From NCBI GenBank assembly GCA_002347025.1, contig DEAE01000002.1:88169-152168 (forward strand): a DNA stretch of 64,000 nt, in the 5' to 3' direction. Numbering within the stretch: position 1 is the stretch's first letter; the number at the start of each line of letters is the position of its first letter. Source of the stretch: Acidobacteria bacterium UBA2990. Its GTDB lineage: Bacteria > Acidobacteriota > Vicinamibacteria > Vicinamibacterales > UBA8438. The notes beneath the pieces are model-generated. The model had not been told where the DNA came from. It saw only the letters and a program-made list of their open reading frames with translations, and ran no database searches. Positions 26,961-35,751 of this stretch are shown one piece after another. The position numbers and the translations under genes are program-made.

Positions 26961-27605
26961 TCACATCCACACCTGCTGAGCATCCGGGTCATCCTCTGAG
27001 GCCGGTGTCGCTTCGACTTGGAGCCTCATAGTGTCGTTTACCACGATGGTTTTGGGCGCGGCCGTGTAACCGCGCTTCCATACTTGCAGTTTGTGGTGTC
27101 CCGTGGGCACCGCTAGCCACGCCAATCCTTCCTCATCGGTGATGGCGCGATAGATGCCAAGGTTGACCTCGGTGTGCTTCAGGGGGGTTCCGGTCGTCTC
27201 TCCAATCACCAAAATCGTGACCTCGTGTTCGGGTGGTCTGGCGGCTCTGAAGCTGAAATTAGCAGAGGTGTTTGGGTGTTGAGGTCCAACGTCTGATGGC
27301 ACCGTTTCTATAGTCCAGTGGTGCACGCCTTCACTACTTGGGGCGACCAGCTCTACCCGGCTGACGTAGAGTGCTGTCGCTTTAGGCCAGGGTTTCTCTT
27401 CCAGCGTGCCTCGGCCGATGCCGAGTCCCTCCTGGTTCCTGATCGTGACCGATCGTCCAGCTAACCGGCAGCTGGCCGTGCATTTGATTCCGACCATAAC
27501 TGAGAAATATGTTTCCGTCACAGCTGGTGAAGGTACATCCCAGACGGCGATGCTCATTCGGTGTGGAACGTTGTCTGCTGGAGAACACTTATCCATATCC
27601 ATCAC
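26961..27605 (-). CDS. Hypothetical protein with carboxypeptidase-regulatory-like domain
   Basis: 214 residues, no signal peptide. The C-terminal half has the pattern VTILVIGETTGTPLKHTEVNL ... GLAWLAVPTGHHKLQVWKRGY, typical of the transthyretin-like fold of CarboxypepD_reg domains. The N-terminal half looks like another beta domain. It starts 33 bases after the flavoprotein gene and is probably cotranscribed, perhaps as an accessory factor. Function unknown. Confidence 0.6.
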   Translation of the reverse strand: MMDMDKCSPADNVPHRMSIAVWDVPSPAVTETYFSVMVGIKCTASCRLAGRSVTIRNQEGLGIGRGTLEEKPWPKATALYVSRVELVAPSSEGVHHWTIETVPSDVGPQHPNTSANFSFRAARPPEHEVTILVIGETTGTPLKHTEVNLGIYRAITDEEGLAWLAVPTGHHKLQVWKRGYTAAPKTIVVNDTMRLQVEATPASEDDPDAQQVWM

Positions 27606-27638
27606 TTACGCCTTATCCCTTTGCTGCCCATCTGCAGG

Positions 27639-29321
27639 TCAAACGTTGCCTCCATTTACGGCTGCATCCCGTCCAGCAATGCGGCCGAAAACAAGGCATC
27701 GCCCAAGTCCATGTTGGGCGAATCCCCCCTGCGACTCACCCGCGCAGTAGAGCCCAGGGATGACCTGTCCCCGGGTGTCAATGACTTGCGCTCTGGTGTT
27801 TGTTCGAAGGCCAGTGAGTGAGTCGTGCAAGATAGGTGTGGACCACGCGGCAAAGAATGGTGGTGTCTGAATCTTGTATCGCGGATTGGGTTTCTGAAAA
27901 TCTGGATCTTCCCCCTGGTCCACGAACGAGTTGTAACGGGACACGGTCTCTTGGAGCACCGCTCCGGACATCGGTTTCGCCTGGTAGGGATTAGTAATTC
28001 GGCCGGCCAGCTCCGCGATGGTATCCGCGGTGAAGAAATAACCGTCTGGGTCGATGTTAGGCGGTCGTGGGTCCCACTCCTCTCTGGTCACGGCGTCACT
28101 ATCGAAGATTGCCCAAATCGGACCTCCCCCATTTGGCCGGGCGGAATTGCCGTTATATGCCATTGCGGCTGCGAAGAAGTCGTAACGGGCATCTAACTCG
28201 TTCCAGAATCTCCGACCGACTTGGTTCACAAGAATGACCTCCTGCCAATTGGTTACGGTCAGTCCGGATGCGCGCGCGCTCTCGAAGACTCGTCTACCTA
28301 GGGCGGAACCGCTCAGGTACTCCTCTCCCCAAATCAAACTGTTGTATCCATATCGACATCCGATATGACGGGTCTTTGAGATGGCGATGCCGGATTCAGC
28401 TGTTTGGTTGGCCGTCGCCCACAAGCCTGCGCCAATGTCGAGGGCAGCGAGTTCCCCATCGCCACTTTGTCTAGACCACGGCTCACCCGCTACTTGGTAC
28501 TCTTCAGTCAGACGGGGATCGAACGTTCGACGGAGGGTCACGTTGCTTGAGCTGCCGCCAGTCGCTATGAGGACACCCTTTCGGGCTCTAATGTTTACTG
28601 TACGGCCTTCATGTAGTGCTGTGACACCTAACACTCGCCCTGAGTGTGGTCCTTCTCGGACGATGCTAGTCATCTTGTGACGAAGACGGATGTCGACTCC
28701 TTTTGCCCGTGCGCTGGTCTCTAGGGCGCGAACGAGACCAGACCCGACTCGCGTCGGATAATCCGTCACGCGTTCGCTGGCGACGGGCCACTGCACCGTC
28801 CGCTGTTGCCGGCGGACAGTCGAGGCTCCTGTCGGACCCGTGAGGTGGTCCTGGAACTGCACACCATTTTCTAGAAGAAACTCAAAGGTTGGAGCATTCT
28901 CGTCGGCAAAGGTTCTGACGAGCTCGCGGTCGCTGTAGCGGCTTTGGCCATGGTCGTGGCGAACCCAATCAATGAAGACCTGTTCTGCCGAATCTGTCAC
29001 GCCGTGTTGCTCCTGATTGCTCGTTCCGCCGCCCAGATGGACCTGGCCACCCGAGCACATCCCATGGCCTCCGATATCCACGTTTTCTTCCACCATGATT
29101 ACTGATGCTCCATGGTCGAGCGCCGAGACGGCGGCGGCTAGGCCGGCGGTCCCGGCTCCAATGGTCACAAAGTCGGTGGAGAGGTCCCAGTAGTTCTGAG
29201 CTTCGGCCGTGTTGGGAGTCAGGGCGGTCAGGGTGGTTGCACCGACACCGGCTGTCGCGCCGGTTTTTAGAAAATCTCTTCGGCTGGGGACTGAGTTGGC
29301 CTTTGTTTTAGGTTTCTCCAT
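27639..29321 (-). CDS. Tat-exported FAD-dependent dehydrogenase (fumarate reductase-type)
   Basis: 560 residues from the ATG at 29321, which places the Tat motif SRRDFLKTG near residue 14. The frame is open 58 codons further upstream but those lack a signal-like character. FAD motif: FVTIGAGTAGLAAAVSA with the later VIMVEENVDIGGHG; C-terminal GLYCAGESQGG and a second GGGSS-type contact. This is the succinate dehydrogenase/fumarate reductase flavoprotein superfamily, nearest in style to tricarballylate or 3-ketosteroid dehydrogenases. A periplasmic oxidoreductase role is likely, substrate unknown. It is divergent from the first DUF1592 cassette. Confidence 0.85.
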   Translation of the reverse strand: MEKPKTKANSVPSRRDFLKTGATAGVGATTLTALTPNTAEAQNYWDLSTDFVTIGAGTAGLAAAVSALDHGASVIMVEENVDIGGHGMCSGGQVHLGGGTSNQEQHGVTDSAEQVFIDWVRHDHGQSRYSDRELVRTFADENAPTFEFLLENGVQFQDHLTGPTGASTVRRQQRTVQWPVASERVTDYPTRVGSGLVRALETSARAKGVDIRLRHKMTSIVREGPHSGRVLGVTALHEGRTVNIRARKGVLIATGGSSSNVTLRRTFDPRLTEEYQVAGEPWSRQSGDGELAALDIGAGLWATANQTAESGIAISKTRHIGCRYGYNSLIWGEEYLSGSALGRRVFESARASGLTVTNWQEVILVNQVGRRFWNELDARYDFFAAAMAYNGNSARPNGGGPIWAIFDSDAVTREEWDPRPPNIDPDGYFFTADTIAELAGRITNPYQAKPMSGAVLQETVSRYNSFVDQGEDPDFQKPNPRYKIQTPPFFAAWSTPILHDSLTGLRTNTRAQVIDTRGQVIPGLYCAGESQGGFAQHGLGRCLVFGRIAGRDAAVNGGNV

Positions 29322-29676
29322 CCTTCTGTTTAGCCTCCGTGTGACATGCATGCGAGCTAGTGGCTCGACATGGATCGTCTCGAGAACAAGGTTGTGTCGA
29401 TTTAATCCTGCAAAAAAGTGTCCGGCTTGGCTGGTCCCAGTGATGCTCCAATCATTGGCCTCGGTTGGTTCACGGAGAATCTTTCGGGAAACCAAGGCGC
29501 CGAACTTACTGCGCGAAATACTGTCAACGGGAAATCGCCCTATTGTCTCACTTCAGGACCGTTCCTTAGTATCTCAAAATTTTCTGGTTAGGAAGGTCGC
29601 TGTATTGAGCTTGACCTCAGGAGAATTTTGGTTGGCTGGCTCGGTCCTGCGGTTGTCTCTGAATACTGAGGTTCAC

Positions 29677-29705
29677 TTGACGGATTCTGGAAGCGCCCCT
29701 ACACT
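29677..29705 (+). promoter_or_regulatory. Sigma-70-like promoter of cassette 1
   Basis: TTGACG (29677-29682), 17 bases, then TACACT (29700-29705), 91 bases before the ATG at 29797. This is the best promoter match in the 475-base gap between the flavoprotein and cassette 1; the rest of that gap (29322-29676) shows no gene. Confidence 0.55.
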
Positions 29706-29796
29706 TTACCTAGCGATTCAGATGTTGGTGTTCTGGGGCTTGGATCTGGCCGGATGGAGACCCGCTGGTGTCCGGTCGGTGGGCCAGGAGGGCAGG

Positions 29797-32271
29797 ATGT
29801 TGAGACTGGCTGGGCGCATACTGTGGCCGTCGTTTTTCGCCTTAACAGCGATAGTGGTTTTAGGTACGGTCGGCATGGAGGCTGCCGGTCCGCAGGGTTC
29901 AGCGGGTGCGGGTTCGTCTGTAGCTGCCTCCACTGGCTCACCAGACCCTCGGGGTCTTCTCAACGAGTATTGTGTAGCTTGCCATAACGAGAGGTTGCGG
30001 ACTGCCGGCCTGAATCTTGACACGGTTGACGTTGCGGATATTGGGGCGACGGCCGAGACATGGGAAAAGGTGGTGGGCAAGCTGCGCAGTGGCGCGATGC
30101 CCCCGCCCGGACGGCGTCGCCCGGACTCCGCGACGTTCGATGTGTTTGTGGCGTGGCTGGAAGGCGAGCTTGACTTGGCTGCGGCAGCCGATCCGAATCC
30201 TGGCCGTCCCGTGGACCATCGTCTAAACAGGTTTGAATATAGCAATGCCGTTCGCGATCTGTTGGCGCTCGAAATCGATGCTGAGTCTCTATTGCCAGCT
30301 GACGAATCCGACCACGGCTTTGACAACATTGCTGAGGTCCTCTCGATGTCCCCGACGCTTTTGGGCCGGTATATGGTGGCGGCTCGTAAAGTTAGTCGTC
30401 TGGCCATCGGAGACCCGACCCTAGGGCCTGCAATAGAAACCTTTGACTTGTCGCGCGGCCTTCGACAAAACGAGCGAATGAGCGAAGGCTTGCCCTATGG
30501 CACACGGGGTGGCATGGGGATTCAGCATTACTTCCCCCTCGATGGCGACTATGTCGTAAAAATTCGGTTGGGGCGGAACTTTACCAATTCACAAATACGG
30601 GCAATCCGTACGCGAGAAGAGGTCGACGTATTGCTCGATGGTGTGCGGGTCGAGCGATTTCAGATAGGCGGAGAGTGTGTGGATTCGGATGATCCAAATT
30701 GTGCCGGATCGGGAATTTACCGAACCTCGCGATACCAGTTGACGGCAGATGAAGCCTTGGAGGTTCGGTTTCCTGTTACAGCGGGCATGCACACGCTTGG
30801 TGTCGCTTTTGCTAGGAAGAGTGTGTTGACCGAAGGTCCAGCCCCGCCTTTGCTTCCACCACGGCATACGAGTTCGACCTATGAAGCCCCTCGGATGGAT
30901 GTCGATTATGTGCGTTTGGAGGGGCCGTTTGATCCGACTGGTCCTGGCGATACCCCAAGCCGACGCAGGGTCTTTGTGTGTCGGCCTACGAGCCTTAGCG
31001 ATGAAGAGCCCTGTGCCAGGGAGATATTGGAAACGCTTGCCCATCGTGCTTACCGTCGTCCAGCGACTCAGTCAGACGTCGACACTTTGTTTGAGTTTTA
31101 CCAGATCGGTCGAACCGAAGGCGATTTTGAACGAGGCATTCAGGAGGCATTGGCACGTTTGCTGGTATCTCCCCAGTTTCTATTCCGCATCGAACGAGAT
31201 CCGGTCGAGGTTTCTCCTGACGGGATTTATAGCATCAGTGACCTCGAGCTAGCATCCAGGCTCTCATTCTTCCTGTGGAGTAGCATCCCTGATGCCCAAC
31301 TGCTTGAGGTGGCAGCGCGTGGAGCACTCAGGACGCCCGGTGAGCTAGAGTCACAGGTAGAGCGCATGCTTGCCGATCCACGGGCATCAGCCTTGGCTAG
31401 AAATTTTGGTGGTCAGTGGCTGTTTATTCGGAACTTGCAAGCGGTTGACCCAGATGCCAGTTCGTATCCCGAGTTTGACGACAACTTGCGTGTTGCCTTT
31501 CAGCGAGAAACAGAGTTGTTTCTGGAATACCAACTTCGTGAGAATAGGCCACTAGAGGAGTTGTTGACAGCAGACTACACGTTTGCAAATGAGCGTTTAG
31601 GGCGCTTTTACGGACTCAACAATGTTTATGGTGCCCATTTTCGACGTGTCCCGTTGGACGGGACGCAGCGGGCTGGGTTGCTCGGGCATGGGAGCATCCT
31701 GACGGTCACGTCTTATGCAACCCGGACGTCGCCAGTGGTTCGAGGCAAGTTCTTGCTGGATAACATCCTGGGGGCCCCGCCCCCGCCCCCGCCCCCGAAT
31801 GTTCCACCTCTCGAGGAAGAGGCTGAGACGGGGCAGGCGCTGGCTTCGATTCGTGAGCGGATGGAAGCCCATCGACAGAATGCGGCATGCGCAGCCTGTC
31901 ATACACGTATGGACCCGCTGGGTTTTGCGTTGGAGAATTTCGACGGCATAGGTCGGTGGCGTACGATGGACGGTGACACTGAAATCGATGCGTCTGGAGT
32001 GTTGCCAGACGGAACGAAGTTCACTGGTCCAGAAGACTTTCGCGATGCTCTGTTAAAGCACCGCGAGGAGTTCGTCCGTACCGTCACGGAAAAACTCTTA
32101 ACCTATGCCCTTGGCCGAGCGGTTCAGCATTACGACATGCCGGCCGTGAGGAGCATTTTGCGGGAAACAGGTTCTAGCCCCAGTTGGTCATCATTAGTTC
32201 TGGGTATTGCAAAGAGCCAACCGTTTCAAATGAGAAAGACACACGAGGTTGTGGGAGTGGCTGAGGAATAG
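29797..32271 (+). CDS. DUF1592-family di-CxxCH cytochrome-like protein, cassette 1
   Basis: 824 residues from the ATG at 29797, which has AGGAGG five bases upstream and opens a signal peptide. The first CxxCH is CVACH (residues 59-63) in an N-terminal planctomycete-type cytochrome segment. Then come DUF1587 (RLNRFEYSNAVRDLLAL), DUF1595, DUF1592 (LASRLSFFLWSSIPD), DUF1588 (HGSILTVTSYATRTSPV, a proline run, then CAACH at 698-702) and DUF1585 (FVRTVTEKLLTYALGR). A periplasmic electron-transfer role is inferred; no member has a firmly assigned reaction that I can state. It is the first gene of a three-gene cassette. Confidence 0.88.
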   Translation: MLRLAGRILWPSFFALTAIVVLGTVGMEAAGPQGSAGAGSSVAASTGSPDPRGLLNEYCVACHNERLRTAGLNLDTVDVADIGATAETWEKVVGKLRSGAMPPPGRRRPDSATFDVFVAWLEGELDLAAAADPNPGRPVDHRLNRFEYSNAVRDLLALEIDAESLLPADESDHGFDNIAEVLSMSPTLLGRYMVAARKVSRLAIGDPTLGPAIETFDLSRGLRQNERMSEGLPYGTRGGMGIQHYFPLDGDYVVKIRLGRNFTNSQIRAIRTREEVDVLLDGVRVERFQIGGECVDSDDPNCAGSGIYRTSRYQLTADEALEVRFPVTAGMHTLGVAFARKSVLTEGPAPPLLPPRHTSSTYEAPRMDVDYVRLEGPFDPTGPGDTPSRRRVFVCRPTSLSDEEPCAREILETLAHRAYRRPATQSDVDTLFEFYQIGRTEGDFERGIQEALARLLVSPQFLFRIERDPVEVSPDGIYSISDLELASRLSFFLWSSIPDAQLLEVAARGALRTPGELESQVERMLADPRASALARNFGGQWLFIRNLQAVDPDASSYPEFDDNLRVAFQRETELFLEYQLRENRPLEELLTADYTFANERLGRFYGLNNVYGAHFRRVPLDGTQRAGLLGHGSILTVTSYATRTSPVVRGKFLLDNILGAPPPPPPPNVPPLEEEAETGQALASIRERMEAHRQNAACAACHTRMDPLGFALENFDGIGRWRTMDGDTEIDASGVLPDGTKFTGPEDFRDALLKHREEFVRTVTEKLLTYALGRAVQHYDMPAVRSILRETGSSPSWSSLVLGIAKSQPFQMRKTHEVVGVAEE

Positions 32272-32317
32272 CGAGGATCGCGTTGCCATTTGGCGTCCCT
32301 GGTGGAGGAATATTTAC

Positions 32318-33676
32318 ATGGTGATTACGAAGAAATGCTTGTCTCGTCGCACGGTACTTCGAGGGCTTGGTGCGAGTGTTGCTCTGCCGCTGCTCGATGG
32401 CATGGTTCCGGCCTTTGCTGCTATCAGGAATAGCGCAGCCAGGCCAGTCAAGCGGCTCGGAGCGTTGTATGTCCCCAACGGAATGAGCATGCCTTACTGG
32501 CGACCTGCTTTGGAGGGGCCTCTGGAACTTTCTCCGGTTTTGACACCGTTGGCGCCCGTTCAGGACCAGCTGTTGGTGCTGAGTGGCATGGCGAATCAGG
32601 AGGCTAAGCAGTGGCTTGATGAGGGTGACGGCGACCATTCACGGTGTCAGGCTGCCTTTTTGACCGGAGCCCATGCGAAGAAAGCTTCAGGAGCTAACAC
32701 GACACTTGAGGTGGGCGTGTCGATGGACCAACTTGCAGCTCGCGAACTACGAGAGGACACGCAGTTGGCGTCTCTCGAATTGTCGTTGGAGGCGAATGAA
32801 CTCGTCGGGCAGTGTGAAGATGGGTATGGCTGTGCCTACAGCGCAACGCTGGCCTGGCAAGACCCCAACACCCCTCTGCCAATGCAGACAAATCCTCGGG
32901 CAGTGTTTGAACATTTGTTTGGTGCGGTGGGTAGCACAGAGAGCGATGCTAGGCTCAAGGCCCTTCGGCGAGACCGGAGCCTGCTCGATTCGGTGAGTGA
33001 GGAGCTTACTGCTCTCCAACGGCAACTCGGCCGCAGCGATAGGTCGAAACTGGGTGGATATTTGGACTCGGTGCGAGACATAGAAAGGCGCATCCAGATT
33101 GCTGAGACCCAGAGCGATCAAGAGCTGCCGGAGGTTATTCAGCCGGCTGGTATCCCTGCCAGTTTTGAGGAATATGCTGATTTGATGTTTGATTTGTTGC
33201 TGGTCGCCTATCAGGCAGATCTGACCCGTGTGTCTACCTTCCTGTTTGGTCGTGAGAAGAGTGTGCGGACCTATCCAGAAATTGGCGTGGCTGATCCACA
33301 TCACCCGACCTCACACCATCGGATGCGGCCAGAGCAGTTAGCGAAGCTGTCTAAGATCAACACGTTTCATATGCAAATATTTGGACGGTTCCTCGAGAAA
33401 CTGCGGTCTACACCAGACGGAGATGGCTCGCTGCTGGACCATTCTGTGATGATTTATGGGGCTGGAATGGGAAACAGCAACGCCCATGATCCCCTTGACC
33501 TGCCAATCGTGGTGGCTGGTGGCGGCGGAGGAACACTCAAGGGTGGGCGACACCTTCGTCTTCCGGATGGGACACCGTTGGCAAACCTGCATTTAACCGT
33601 TCTTGAAAAGATGGGAATTTCTGCTGACAGCCTTGGCGATGCCACCGGCGAACTTCCGGTTCTGTCCGAGGTGTAG
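32318..33676 (+). CDS. Tat-exported DUF1552 protein, cassette 1
   Basis: 452 residues from the ATG at 32318, preceded by GGAGGAA at 7 bases. It has a Tat signal (SRRTVLRGLGASVALPLLD) cut near AFAA. The DUF1552 pattern includes LGALYVPNGM near 45, DQLAARELRE, a DIERRIQ helix, and the C-terminal region PDPHHPTSHH-like (ADPHHPTSHH), then YGAGMGNSNAHDPLDLPIVVAGGGGG. The latter resembles the metal-site end of alkaline-phosphatase/sulfatase-like DUF1501 relatives. It is separated by 46 bases from the cytochrome gene, while in cassettes 2 and 3 the pair overlaps. Enzymatic role unknown. Confidence 0.87.
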   Translation: MVITKKCLSRRTVLRGLGASVALPLLDGMVPAFAAIRNSAARPVKRLGALYVPNGMSMPYWRPALEGPLELSPVLTPLAPVQDQLLVLSGMANQEAKQWLDEGDGDHSRCQAAFLTGAHAKKASGANTTLEVGVSMDQLAARELREDTQLASLELSLEANELVGQCEDGYGCAYSATLAWQDPNTPLPMQTNPRAVFEHLFGAVGSTESDARLKALRRDRSLLDSVSEELTALQRQLGRSDRSKLGGYLDSVRDIERRIQIAETQSDQELPEVIQPAGIPASFEEYADLMFDLLLVAYQADLTRVSTFLFGREKSVRTYPEIGVADPHHPTSHHRMRPEQLAKLSKINTFHMQIFGRFLEKLRSTPDGDGSLLDHSVMIYGAGMGNSNAHDPLDLPIVVAGGGGGTLKGGRHLRLPDGTPLANLHLTVLEKMGISADSLGDATGELPVLSEV

Positions 33677-33737
33677 GTGAATGGCTGGTGGGCATCATGT
33701 CGGTGTCGCACCTCTGGGTCGTGTGCACGGGTAAGGA

Positions 33738-35219
33738 ATGGGTATGCGAATGCGCAACGAACTATTAACGATAACCTTCGGGAGTTTGGCGTTAGCGGTT
33801 GCGAGCGTTACAGCGGCGAATGAGGGTGACCTGCGTGTGGTTGATGCTGCAAAGCAGCAAGACGAAGCTTCGGTTCGGGATTTGCTCACTCGGGGGACTC
33901 CGGCTGACGTGGCTCAGCCAGATGGGTTTACGGCTCTTCACTGGGCGGCGCAGTGGAACCACGCTGAAATCGCTGACCTCGTCATTGGCGCAGGTGCGGA
34001 TGTGAATGCGGCGGACCAGTACCAAGTGACGCCGCTAGCCTTAGCCTGCCTTAACGCGAGTTCTTCCATGGTGGAACGACTATTGGAGGCTGGAGCGGAC
34101 CCGAATTCAACCCAAGAGTCTGGCGAAACGGCACTTATGACTTGTGCGCGGAGCGGTCGGTGGAGCGCCGTGTCTCTGCTTGTTTCCCGTGGGGCAGATC
34201 TGGATGCGCGGGAAAGGGACCATGGTCAGACTGCCCTGATGTGGGCTGCCTGGGAAGGGCATACCGATGTGGTGAGGGGGTTGTTGCGCCACGGTGCCGA
34301 GGTGGACACACAGACTACCACCGGCTACACGGCGTTACTGCTTGCAGCACGAGAAGGTTACACAGAGACTACCAAGGCTCTACTCGATGCCGGGGCGGAT
34401 GTGAATGCCACGGCCGAGGATGGTACGTCTGCCTTGCTGGTTGCCGTTATTCGAAGACATACAGGTTACGCAAAGTTTCTACTCGACCACGGCGCTGATC
34501 CGAATCTCGGTCCTGGATTCACCCCTTTGCACTGGGCGGCCGGCGAATGGGATACCGAACTGAATGATTTTTCGAATGGTGTGGCGGAGGGCAATCAGTG
34601 GAGTGCCTTTGGTGGACTTTTGCCAGCGGACCGGTTGCGGATGGTAAAGCTTCTTCTCGACCACGGTGCAGACCCGAATATTCGGACTGATAGAACTCCA
34701 GGATTCGGGATTCGAGTGAAGGGGCATCTAGGCAACATTTCAGGGGGGACGCCTTTCCTGATAGCGGCTCGAGCAAACGATGTCGACGTCATGCGGGAGT
34801 TGTTGTTACGTGGTGCCGATCCACTGACTCCTACCAAGAACGGGACCACACCGTTGATGATGGCTGCCGGTGTTGGCCACGAGCCCGGCATCACTCGATC
34901 TATGGAGGGTGAGGCACTCGAGGCGGTCTACCTTTGTGTCGAGCTTGGAGCCGATGTGACTGCGGTTAACGAGGCCGGCGACACTGCCTTGCACGGGGCA
35001 GCATGGCGCGAGAGGGCAGATTCGATTGTTGAGTTCCTTGTGGCTCGAGGGGCCGACATTGATGCCAAGAATCGGAAAGAGTGGACGCCACTCGTTATTG
35101 CGGAAGGGGTTCATACTGGCGGTAACTTCATCAAATCCGATACAACCGCTGCGCTACTTCGGACACTCGGTGCAACGCCCAGTCCGCCAGATATTTCAAG
35201 GGAGCCGGACGCCAGATAA
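33738..35219 (+). CDS. Exported ankyrin-repeat protein, cassette 1
   Basis: 493 residues with a signal peptide (cut near VTAANEG). Ankyrin repeats run through the whole mature part (TALHWAAQWNHAEIADLVIGAGAD and the like), about ten in number, with a longer insert around residues 275-310. Ankyrin stacks bind proteins; here the stack would lie in the periplasm. The constant partnership with DUF1592 and DUF1552 proteins suggests a scaffold for their complex (inference). Confidence 0.87.
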   Translation: MGMRMRNELLTITFGSLALAVASVTAANEGDLRVVDAAKQQDEASVRDLLTRGTPADVAQPDGFTALHWAAQWNHAEIADLVIGAGADVNAADQYQVTPLALACLNASSSMVERLLEAGADPNSTQESGETALMTCARSGRWSAVSLLVSRGADLDARERDHGQTALMWAAWEGHTDVVRGLLRHGAEVDTQTTTGYTALLLAAREGYTETTKALLDAGADVNATAEDGTSALLVAVIRRHTGYAKFLLDHGADPNLGPGFTPLHWAAGEWDTELNDFSNGVAEGNQWSAFGGLLPADRLRMVKLLLDHGADPNIRTDRTPGFGIRVKGHLGNISGGTPFLIAARANDVDVMRELLLRGADPLTPTKNGTTPLMMAAGVGHEPGITRSMEGEALEAVYLCVELGADVTAVNEAGDTALHGAAWRERADSIVEFLVARGADIDAKNRKEWTPLVIAEGVHTGGNFIKSDTTAALLRTLGATPSPPDISREPDAR

Positions 35220-35751
35220 GCGACGGCAGCCTGGAGGAGTGTCAGGGCCGTGCCATCGTAGAACTGGTTTTACAATTCGGTAGTGCCGTGAGCGTCCACA
35301 TGCCAGGGGCCAGTGTCTGAGCTGGCGTTTCTGGCGTTAGTTGATGGCCTTCTTAGCCAGCGTTCAGTGGAAGTACGGTCACTTAAGCCGCCTCTTGGTA
35401 TGCCTTGGTTGTCTGCCCGTCGTGATTGAGCTCGCTGACGGTTAGGGTTTACCCTCAGCCTCCGTACAGCTAGGCAACCACCCCCAGACTGGCATGTTGC
35501 GATTGTTTCAATTGGAATGGTCCTGACATGGGTATCATTTGTCTCTTCCTGACAAGAATGATGTGTTTACGGAGCTGGACATCGACAACATGTTGAACAC
35601 GCTGACCGAGGCAGGGTGTCTTCAGGCATTGTTCCGGTCGTAGGTAGGTTGCCTGCTAGGGGGCTGTGGGATTGCTGCTGAAATGTTTGCTCATGGATGG
35701 ATAGCCTAACAACACGAGGCAACTGTTTTGCGCAGCGATGGAGGAGTTCTG
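35220..35751 (+). other. Gene-free stretch with possible decayed coding relic
   Basis: About 530 bases without an intact gene. One plus-strand frame from the ATG near 35345 to the TAG at 35641-35643 stays open for about 100 codons if two stops, after ELADG and FQLEWS, are read through. Its last piece reads GYHLSLPDKNDVFTELDID and onward. It matches nothing I recognise and may be chance. Confidence 0.25.

Noticed and set aside
29209..29796. A long N-terminal extension of the cassette 1 cytochrome frame (196 more residues).
   Set aside because: It runs antisense over the flavoprotein start and the promoter region; the ATG at 29797 has AGGAGG and begins a signal peptide.
31780..31800. Proline-coding C-rich run in the DUF1592 gene as a possible sequencing artefact.
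   Set aside because: All three copies encode the same proline run in frame, so it is a genuine family feature.
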